Assembly (NCBI GenBank): GCA_023386395.1
Contig: JAEWJV010000411.1
Span: 1-10,755, forward strand
Direction: 5' to 3'
DNA length: 10,755 nt
DNA from: Bacteroidota bacterium
GTDB taxonomy: Bacteria; Bacteroidota; Bacteroidia; Chitinophagales; Chitinophagaceae
The notes beneath the pieces are model-generated. The model saw nothing but the letters and a program-made list of their open reading frames with translations, searched no databases and was not told the origin of the DNA. Positions within the stretch are counted from its first letter, which is position 1, and each line of letters begins with the position of its first letter. The position numbers and the translations under genes were made by a program. Below, one piece after another: positions 1-5,915 of this stretch.

Positions 1-2
1 AT

Positions 3-1397
3 CTTACACTGCATGGTTTTTCAAGCGAAGATGCTTCGGCTGCTGATAGGCTGGTGCGTGTTACAGGCCGTTTAAATGCAGTGGATGCAGCATTAGCGGG
101 TGCAGGGCACACTGCCACCCGTGCTAAAATTCCGCATCCAAACGAAGGTGTTGGGGATATAGATTACAGGCACAGGCGGTCAGTACAGGTATTGCCAACG
201 CCAATTGGTTTATTAAGTGCGCCCACAACAGTAAACCCATGCGGCGCGCCGGGCTCTGAGAATGCAGCAGGTACAGAACTTACCAACTGTGAGGCAAAGT
301 TTACCGACGCGTTTTCCGGGGCAACCCCTAATGCCCGCGATATCGTTAATGCTGCAGAAAGGGATATTGTAACAACGCCTACCGCCGTTGCCAATGCTGT
401 TGTATCAAGATTTTTTGCAGGTGTGCCGAGGGCTGTTGTTAATGCAAATGTTACCGCCATTGCAGCACAGGTAAGGCAATTGCCAACACGGCACCGCTGC
501 CATACTTCCTGCGATGGAGGCTGTGGCCGGCCGGCTTATAATTCAGGCAGGGGACTTGGACCAACAGGCGCTATGATGACCATTTGTCCTGACTTCGTAA
601 GTGCAGGTATTAACTTCAGGATTCAAACCCTTATACATGAATCATCGCATGCCAATCCGGTGGAATCAATTGAGGATGTGGCTTATTCCAATACGCGGCT
701 CATTCCTTTCTTATTACCCGCAGATGCAAGAAGAAATACAGACAGCTATGTTTTACTGATGCGGCTCGTACATAGCCCCGGAAGCATGGCCGTTGGCCCG
801 GCGGCTGCCGATACATTATCCGGTATGACGGCAACAGGTACAGGTTCTGATACAGAAAAAGCACAGCGTGCCATTGCCTGGCTTGAAAGCTGGTTAAATT
901 ACGGTGATTTTGATACCGAAATATTATACTCAACCATTGCCAATTCTATAACCGCAGGTTCATGGGTAACTTCCGGAACCAATGAATTTAATATTCAAAC
1001 CATGCATAGGCTGGCAACAGTTTTTACGCCTGATCTTACAGATCCCGGCCCGGATGGTACGGCAAGAACAGGTACTCCAACTAATGATGATAAGCTGCGT
1101 GTGGCTGCCATTCATGACAGGTTTGATCAAATGTATGGTGTGGTGAACCAACATCCGCTAACCATTACAAGGCTTCCGGCGGGTGGTACAGAAGGTTGGG
1201 GTTCTCTGGTATCCATACCTCACCTTACCCAAACAGTAAATGTGCTGCCATCGTTTTTTGCATTAAGCCAGGTTAACCAGGTTAAACACCTGGTGAGATT
1301 AATGGTTAATGGCCGTTCAGATATTAGTGCGGCTTTTAAATCGAAGTATGTTGATGCTATTGATCTCATTCATACACATCGCCGCCTCGGGCCATAG
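3..1397 (+). CDS. OmpA-like domain plus M35/aspzincin-type metalloprotease (partial, 5' end outside window)
   Basis: The frame is open from the first base of the window, so the true start lies upstream. The GTG at 54 sits inside a domain and is not a credible start. The visible N-terminus (LHGFSSEDASAADRL, then an RLNAVDAAL-type helix, ending near base 185 with YRHRRSVQV) matches the second half of an OmpA-like peptidoglycan-binding domain. After a linker and a Cys-rich patch (about 477-535) comes HESSH at 636-650, then EDVAYS with the Asp codon at 675-677, then NTDSYVLLMRL. This order, HExxH followed closely by DxxY and N-x-DSY, is the signature of the M35/aspzincin (deuterolysin, peptidyl-Lys metalloendopeptidase) fold, where two His and the Asp bind zinc and the Glu is catalytic. 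The last ~190 residues are unassigned. Position and architecture suggest it is the tail of another DUF4157-type cargo protein, but no leader or core is visible here. The protease call is fairly good; substrate is unknown. Confidence 0.72.
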   Translation, partial: LTLHGFSSEDASAADRLVRVTGRLNAVDAALAGAGHTATRAKIPHPNEGVGDIDYRHRRSVQVLPTPIGLLSAPTTVNPCGAPGSENAAGTELTNCEAKFTDAFSGATPNARDIVNAAERDIVTTPTAVANAVVSRFFAGVPRAVVNANVTAIAAQVRQLPTRHRCHTSCDGGCGRPAYNSGRGLGPTGAMMTICPDFVSAGINFRIQTLIHESSHANPVESIEDVAYSNTRLIPFLLPADARRNTDSYVLLMRLVHSPGSMAVGPAAADTLSGMTATGTGSDTEKAQRAIAWLESWLNYGDFDTEILYSTIANSITAGSWVTSGTNEFNIQTMHRLATVFTPDLTDPGPDGTARTGTPTNDDKLRVAAIHDRFDQMYGVVNQHPLTITRLPAGGTEGWGSLVSIPHLTQTVNVLPSFFALSQVNQVKHLVRLMVNGRSDISAAFKSKYVDAIDLIHTHRRLGP

Positions 1398-1452
1398 CAT
1401 AACTTCTTTTTAAATATTTTTTAATTATTTAAACGATACCTGATAAAGAAAG

Positions 1453-2772
1453 ATGTACAGTTTTTTAAATACAAATAAAACTACTGGCAGTTCCCGGAAT
1501 AATAATATTTTCTTTCAGCCTAAACTTGCTGTCAATCAGCCCAATGATGTGTACGAACAGGAAGCAGATGCGGTTGCCGATAAAGTAATGCGCATGCCTG
1601 ATCCGTCTGCAAACAATAATTCTTTTTTTAAACCTGCCATAACATCAGTACAGCGTAAATGCGCACACTGTGAAGAGGAAGAAAAAAAAGCGCAGCGGAA
1701 AGAGAACAGCAATGCGGAAACCGTTGCTTCGTCTCAAACTGAAAATTATATAAACACAGTTTCAGGCGGCAGGTCTTTATCGAAAAGTGAACGAAGTTTT
1801 TTTGAACCTCGTTTTGGTTATGATTTTTCAAATGTGCAGCTTCATACAAATGCCGCAGCCAATGAATCTGCAAAGGACATAAATGCATTGGCTTATACGT
1901 CGGGCAATAATATTGTTTTTGGCGCCAATCAATATCAGCCTGAAACAGCTAATGGCAAACGGTTAATGGCGCATGAGTTAACGCATGTGGTGCAGCAGAA
2001 CAGCGGCAGTATAAACAGGAAAATAATTCAAAGACTGGACGATGCTTCCTTTGAAGCTTCTGCTGGTGTAGATCAGGGAATAACAAATGGAACAATGACA
2101 GCCGATGCCATTGCAGGCCAATCGTATAATGTTGATTGCGGGTTTCAGAATTATGGTGTAACGTTTAGTTTCCCCAAAGCGTATAAAGGCATCTACCCAT
2201 ACCAGGCGGCTTCTAGAGACGTTAAAGGTGTATATATTAAAATGCAGGCTAGCCTGAATGACAGAAGATATTGCGGGCGTTATACTCCATTACGATTATT
2301 ACAAACTGTTAGAAAAATCACCAAAAACAGTTCAGGCGATGTTGAAAGTGCTGATTGGAATAATACAGTAAGAAATCAACGATCAGGCTGGAACGATACA
2401 AATGCTCCTTCACGCGGATGGATGGTTGACAGGGTAACATCTGCATCTGTTCCCTTTTATACTTCAGGGCCCAATGCTTTGGAAGGATCTGAAACAACGC
2501 CTGCTACATTATATGACTCGCCCGGATTCTGGACCACCGATTCAAATGTTGGAATGGAATTCTACACATCAGCGGTATGTGAAGATGCTTCACATAAAAG
2601 ATGGGTTGCAGCAAGTGTAAGCTGGGGATTTTATACAGACAGCAGCGGCACAATAAGTTTTCGGCCTGCAACGCCGGTTGCCACCTGTGGTAATCCGCAG
2701 GAAGTACAGGATGCCTCTGCGCGCTGGGATGCAATTGCCGGCAATACGCATACGGGTATTACATTTAAATAA
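1453..2772 (+). CDS. eCIS_core (DUF4157) cargo protein with uncharacterised C-terminal domain
   Basis: 439 residues. The leader runs over residues 20-78: FFQP at 20-23, NQPNDVYEQEAD, FFKP at 58-61, VQRKCAHC at 66-73. The eCIS_core domain covers about 99-182 with FFEP at 116-119 and the HExxH-type HELTH at 174-178. An IQR at 192-194 marks the switch to the payload. The payload (about 195-439) is rich in Tyr, Trp, Ser and Thr with short alternating segments, which suggests a beta-rich fold. Landmarks are RRYCGRYTPLRLL near 271, GWMVDRVTS near 322, LYDSPGFW near 353 and three later Cys; I do not recognise it. There is no signal peptide: the N-terminus is polar. That fits a cytoplasmically made protein packaged into a particle. 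The ATG at 1453 is preceded by an A-rich stretch and leaves 19 residues before FFQP, as in its paralogues. The next gene starts 8 bases after the stop. Confidence 0.88.
   Translation: MYSFLNTNKTTGSSRNNNIFFQPKLAVNQPNDVYEQEADAVADKVMRMPDPSANNNSFFKPAITSVQRKCAHCEEEEKKAQRKENSNAETVASSQTENYINTVSGGRSLSKSERSFFEPRFGYDFSNVQLHTNAAANESAKDINALAYTSGNNIVFGANQYQPETANGKRLMAHELTHVVQQNSGSINRKIIQRLDDASFEASAGVDQGITNGTMTADAIAGQSYNVDCGFQNYGVTFSFPKAYKGIYPYQAASRDVKGVYIKMQASLNDRRYCGRYTPLRLLQTVRKITKNSSGDVESADWNNTVRNQRSGWNDTNAPSRGWMVDRVTSASVPFYTSGPNALEGSETTPATLYDSPGFWTTDSNVGMEFYTSAVCEDASHKRWVAASVSWGFYTDSSGTISFRPATPVATCGNPQEVQDASARWDAIAGNTHTGITFK
1510..1686 (+). repeat. cargo leader repeat, copy 1
   Basis: Coding repeat for FFQP through CEEEE. 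Bases 1546-1604 (59 bases) are identical to 3189-3247 in copy 2. The downstream half is closer to copy 3 (shared T-rich TCTTTTTTTAA and CGTAAATGCGC). Confidence 0.85.
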
Positions 2773-2780
2773 GGAAAGGT

Positions 2781-3080
2781 ATGTTGAATGATAAACTGAA
2801 AATCATATGCAAATACAATATTCATCCGGATGATGTGAAATTTATAGTGCCTGAAAAACCCATTATAGATACTGCTAATGAAGCCAGCCGGCGTGCATTG
2901 CTTATGGCAAATATGGAAATAGATGATACCTCCTTAATAAGCATAGATGAAATAAAAAATAGCAAACGTGTTATGTATTGGAAAATGCAGGAAAACAAAG
3001 CAGATGTTGATATAGCGGGCATTGCATGGATGGATAATGGTATCAGCAAATTTTTCAAAGGGCGGATTTTATCACCATGA
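2781..3080 (+). CDS. small protein of unknown function between two cargo genes
   Basis: 99 residues, soluble, with no signal peptide, no membrane segment and none of the leader motifs. It starts 8 bases after the upstream cargo gene with GGAAAGG directly ahead of the ATG, one of the few Shine-Dalgarno-like sites here, and the next cargo gene begins 9 bases after its stop. That spacing argues for cotranscription and for a real gene. The sequence has an N-terminal MLNDKLKIICKYNIHPDDV, a PEKPIID turn, a helix rich in Ala and Arg (ANEASRRALLMANMEIDD) and a C-terminal half with VMYWKMQ, DIAGIAWMDNG and FFKGRILSP. I do not recognise a family. Its place could suit a cargo-specific chaperone, an adaptor or an immunity protein for either neighbour, but nothing in the sequence decides between these. 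Confidence 0.75.
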   Translation: MLNDKLKIICKYNIHPDDVKFIVPEKPIIDTANEASRRALLMANMEIDDTSLISIDEIKNSKRVMYWKMQENKADVDIAGIAWMDNGISKFFKGRILSP

Positions 3081-3089
3081 AAAGTTAAA

Positions 3090-4622
3090 ATGAATAAAGT
3101 TGCGCATATTGGTATTAGTGCCGCTAAAGGCGGGTCTGAAAATCATAACATTTTCTTTCAACCCAAATTAACTGTCAATCAGCCTAACGATGTGTACGAA
3201 CAGGAAGCAGATGCGGTTGCCGATAAAGTAATGCGCATGCCTGATCCTTCCATCAGTAGTAATTCATTCTTCAAACCGGCTATTACATCCATACAACGCA
3301 AATGTGCACACTGCGAAGAGGAAGAAAAAAAGATGCAACGCAAAGAAATGAATGGGGATATGAGTGCTCCTGCTGCAACAGAAAGCTATATCACTTCGCT
3401 TTCAGGCGGAAAACAACTGGATGAAAAAACAAGGAATTTTTTTGAGCCAAGAATGGGTTACGATTTCAGTAATGTAAAAATTCATACAGATACTGCTGCT
3501 GCAAAATCTGCACAGTCTGTAAATGCCCTGGCTTATACCACAGGTAGCAATATAGTTTTTAATAAAGATCAGTTTAATCCTGAAACCGACAGTGGGAAGA
3601 GGTTACTCGGGCACGAGTTAACGCATGTGGTGCAGCAAAACAATGAGACGGCAATCCATACAAAACCGGTTATTCAGCGGGAGATAGATGACAGGACAAA
3701 CGATCCTAATTTTCTCTTATGCCTTGCACTTTGCGAATTAGGCATGCCGCCCGGCATCTGGAGAGATATTATGGATGAAGTAATGCAGGCTGTTTCTGTT
3801 GAATATGGCAACAGCCTCGACAGGCGCTGGTTTGCGCATCGTTCCCCAACCTTCAGGCAATGGAGCGCTGAGTTTGCAACCTGGGGCACTTTTAATAAAT
3901 TAAAACTCGTCCTGGTATTTATTGCTGAAGGAAAAATAGGGCTCATTCCCATACGAACGGCAGGTGCGGCAGCTATCCGTGCAAGGTTAATGGAAAGGAT
4001 TATTGCCCTGGGCATAAGGGAAACGGCTGTAGTAGCCGCCAGCCAGATCATCAGGAAAGTTGCAATATTTCTTGAGGTTGCTTATGCGCTCGGTTGTGCA
4101 ACGTATTGTGGCGCCGTGCAGGCCGCTAATGCCATCATTGAATTTTCAGAGGGCGTAGCACAAACACTTTCCTACCTGCAATCTATTGGCGAAGGCATCG
4201 GCAGCGCCATTACACGCGGCATATCAAGAATATTTTTTACCACGCAGGCAACATTAGATCCAACAAACTGGCGTTATACAGACTTGCCCGCCCGTTCAAG
4301 AAGGCATTTGAATGTTATAAGTTTAATTACCCGGCTCAGTTCAAGCGGCGATGAATTTCTGCGCTACGTGGCAAGGCCGCTGCAATCTGTAGGCGTTGAC
4401 GCTTCTATATTGAATGAACTTTCACAGGATATAAATACCGCGTTGCATAACCGTGGCGGTTTTTTCCAGGCCGTAGCGTTTACACCTGATTTTATAGGTC
4501 GCGGAAGTTTACTGTCGTTAATACAAATCCTGCACGATTATGATATAATTCGATATATCAGGGATCCTGCAGTGATTGCAGAAGAAATGTTACTGCAGCA
4601 ACCAACAGAAGCGGAAGAATGA
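3090..4622 (+). CDS. eCIS_core (DUF4157) cargo protein with hydrophobic helical C-terminal domain
   Basis: 510 residues. Leader at 22-79 (FFQP 22-25, FFKP 60-63, IQRKCAHC from 68), eCIS_core at about 100-183 (FFEP 117-120, HELTH 175-179), and the junction IQR at 195-197. The payload from 198 on looks mostly alpha-helical. Residues 268-382 hold several Ala, Gly, Ile and Val-rich stretches (KLVLVFIAEGKIGLIPI, then TAVVAASQI, then VAIFLEVAYALGCATYCGA, then SIGEGIGSAITRGI) broken by Arg and Glu, which resembles amphipathic, possibly membrane-inserting helices. The rest (about 385-510) is a more ordinary helical region ending in an acidic tail. No enzymatic motif is visible. A pore-forming or membrane-active effector is a reasonable guess but only a guess. 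The leader and core are closest to the gene at 7566-9203: both share SGGKQLDEKTR and HTDTAAAKSA. Confidence 0.87.
   Translation: MNKVAHIGISAAKGGSENHNIFFQPKLTVNQPNDVYEQEADAVADKVMRMPDPSISSNSFFKPAITSIQRKCAHCEEEEKKMQRKEMNGDMSAPAATESYITSLSGGKQLDEKTRNFFEPRMGYDFSNVKIHTDTAAAKSAQSVNALAYTTGSNIVFNKDQFNPETDSGKRLLGHELTHVVQQNNETAIHTKPVIQREIDDRTNDPNFLLCLALCELGMPPGIWRDIMDEVMQAVSVEYGNSLDRRWFAHRSPTFRQWSAEFATWGTFNKLKLVLVFIAEGKIGLIPIRTAGAAAIRARLMERIIALGIRETAVVAASQIIRKVAIFLEVAYALGCATYCGAVQAANAIIEFSEGVAQTLSYLQSIGEGIGSAITRGISRIFFTTQATLDPTNWRYTDLPARSRRHLNVISLITRLSSSGDEFLRYVARPLQSVGVDASILNELSQDINTALHNRGGFFQAVAFTPDFIGRGSLLSLIQILHDYDIIRYIRDPAVIAEEMLLQQPTEAEE
3153..3326 (+). repeat. cargo leader repeat, copy 2
   Basis: The first half is identical to copy 1 over 59 bases. 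The second half (3261-3319) differs by a single base from 7743-7801 in copy 5. The copy is therefore a mosaic of the two. Confidence 0.85.
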
Positions 4623-4705
4623 ATTATACCGGGCTGTCAGGAATAAGTTTGACGGGTTTGTGTTTAGTTCAATAATTAAAGTACATGCAATTTTATTTAT
4701 AAAAA

Positions 4706-5623
4706 ATGGATTGTTTATCTCATAATATTAAGAATGAACAGAAGCAGCAAAAAGCGAATGAATCTTTCTTTCAGCCCAGGCTTTCTATCAACCAGCCCAA
4801 TGATGTGTATGAACAGGAAGCGGATGCCGTTGCAGATAAAGTAATGCGCATGCCTGATCCGTCAATAAATAATAACTCTTTTTTTAAGCCGGCTATTACA
4901 TCTATACAACGTAAATGCGCCGATTGCGAAGATGAAAATAAAATTCAACGTAAAGAAAATAATAATGTTGAAGCGGGAGTAAACGAAGCGCCAACACGGT
5001 TGATCCAGCGTCAAGGCCCGGCGCAAAATAATAACAAAAACGTTCAGGCATCTTGTCAAACACCCGCTTCACCAGCATTTGAATCTACAGGAGGTGATAT
5101 GTTTATAATTTCTGATGAAACAAAACCTTGTTATGCCTGCCCGAACAGCTTGCCAAACGCTTGTCCCAAACTTGCAGACAAAATTTTACCGCCTGTGATT
5201 ACTGGCCCTGTTCAGTTTTCCTGGCAGGTTAAGTTTTTGACGTTAGGAGAAGGAAATATTGAAAAGAAGGCTTATGTAATTCAAAAAATTAATAAGGTAT
5301 TTAATTTTTCTGTGCCACCATCCACAGCTTATACTTTATCAACTTTGTATTGGGAGGCGTTCGAATTGAAAAACAGGCAAACAGATATTGATTACTGGCA
5401 ATTTGAGATACCGGATATTACAGCCGGTACCTGGGAATTGAATGCCAGTCTTTATCTGACAGATCAACTTCCTCAGGGCATGGTAGCGAATGCTGCACCT
5501 GAAGCACATGGTTTACCATCTTCAACAAGTGAACCGAAAGGATTGGGGCGTATTCGTGGAACGAGAAGAATTACAGGCAAATTTGATTTTACGGGTACAA
5601 ACAAGAACCATAGTTTTCAATGA
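4706..5623 (+). CDS. cargo protein with eCIS leader but no eCIS_core domain; beta-type C-terminal domain
   Basis: 305 residues. The leader is intact at 21-77 (FFQP 21-24, NQPNDVYEQEAD, FFKP 59-62, IQRKCADCED from 67). The SGG...FFEP...HELTH core found in its four paralogues is missing altogether. Instead a 20-residue Asn/Glu-rich linker leads to IQRQ at 100-103, the same kind of junction that follows the core elsewhere, and the payload starts there. The payload has a Cys cluster (CYAC at 142-145, then a Cys at 153), WQVKFLTLGEGN, YWEAFELKNR, YWQFEIPDITAGTWELNASLYL and a Gly/Arg-rich end, consistent with a beta-sandwich-like domain; I cannot name the family. Reading frame and codon use look intact, so this appears to be a compact family member and not a decayed gene. 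An 83-base AT-rich gap separates it from the gene upstream. Confidence 0.82.
   Translation: MDCLSHNIKNEQKQQKANESFFQPRLSINQPNDVYEQEADAVADKVMRMPDPSINNNSFFKPAITSIQRKCADCEDENKIQRKENNNVEAGVNEAPTRLIQRQGPAQNNNKNVQASCQTPASPAFESTGGDMFIISDETKPCYACPNSLPNACPKLADKILPPVITGPVQFSWQVKFLTLGEGNIEKKAYVIQKINKVFNFSVPPSTAYTLSTLYWEAFELKNRQTDIDYWQFEIPDITAGTWELNASLYLTDQLPQGMVANAAPEAHGLPSSTSEPKGLGRIRGTRRITGKFDFTGTNKNHSFQ
4766..4936 (+). repeat. cargo leader repeat, copy 3 (without the core domain)
   Basis: Encodes the complete leader, with CADCED in place of CAHCEEEE. It is the only copy that is not followed by the DUF4157 domain. Confidence 0.82.
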
Positions 5624-5915
5624 TATTCAATAAAAAAGTCATGCAAATAATAACCTGCGATCACCAATACTATTTACCGGATTAATAAACTAATCTATTT
5701 AATGCATTCGCATTGGAATATACTGGATGATAATAATAACGCCTATGCTACTGCAACAGTGAATTGCCGTGTTGCCATCAGCAATGCACAGCAGTTTAAT
5801 GAAGTATTCAGGCTGAGGGTAAATTTACCTGGTGATAATAAAATGCCTGTGGGGTTATAAAATGGCAGATATAAATTTAAATAGCCCTGCAATAAATATA
5901 AATGAATAAGCTTTT
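5624..5915. other. 292-base gap between cargo genes with short open frames only
   Basis: Apart from the 52-residue frame at 5702-5860, this gap holds a 15-residue frame (ATG at 5862, TAA at 5907) in the same frame as the next gene. It also holds a 5-residue start-stop frame (ATG at 5902) that runs into the T6 tract at 5912-5917. I see no clear terminator, promoter or inverted repeat. Confidence 0.5.
5702..5860 (+). pseudogene. 52-residue open frame, possible payload remnant or small gene
   Basis: An ATG-started frame of 52 residues (from MHSHWNILDDNNNAYATA to LPGDNKMPVGL) fills most of the gap after the leader-only cargo gene, and is in the same frame as that gene after intervening stops. 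The frame is open back to 5654. Its pattern of alternating polar and hydrophobic residues (NCRVAISNAQQF, EVFRLRVNLP) looks like beta strands from a real protein more than random translation. It has no leader and no clear ribosome binding site. It may be an orphan C-terminal tip left by recombination, a small gene, or chance. The remnant reading is inference. Confidence 0.3.

Noticed and set aside
164..460. Minus-strand open frame of 98 residues
   Set aside because: Lies fully inside the protease gene on the other strand, with an Ala/Thr/Val-rich sequence typical of a shadow frame.
1398..1452. Terminator or promoter in the AT-rich gap before the first complete cargo gene
   Set aside because: No stem-loop and no -33/-7 pair seen; only AT-rich sequence.
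3674..4051. Minus-strand open frame of 125 residues
   Set aside because: Opposite the payload of the 3090-4622 gene, with no domain and no start signal; a shadow.
4623..4705. Possible Bacteroidota promoter (TTTG at 4648-4651 with a TA-rich box about 21 bases on)
   Set aside because: The downstream box (TAATTAAA) fits TAnnTTTG poorly; not enough to call.
4706..5623. Leader-only gene as a truncated pseudogene
   Set aside because: The frame is intact through leader, linker, junction motif and a plausible beta-type payload, with no stop or shift at the place of the missing core.
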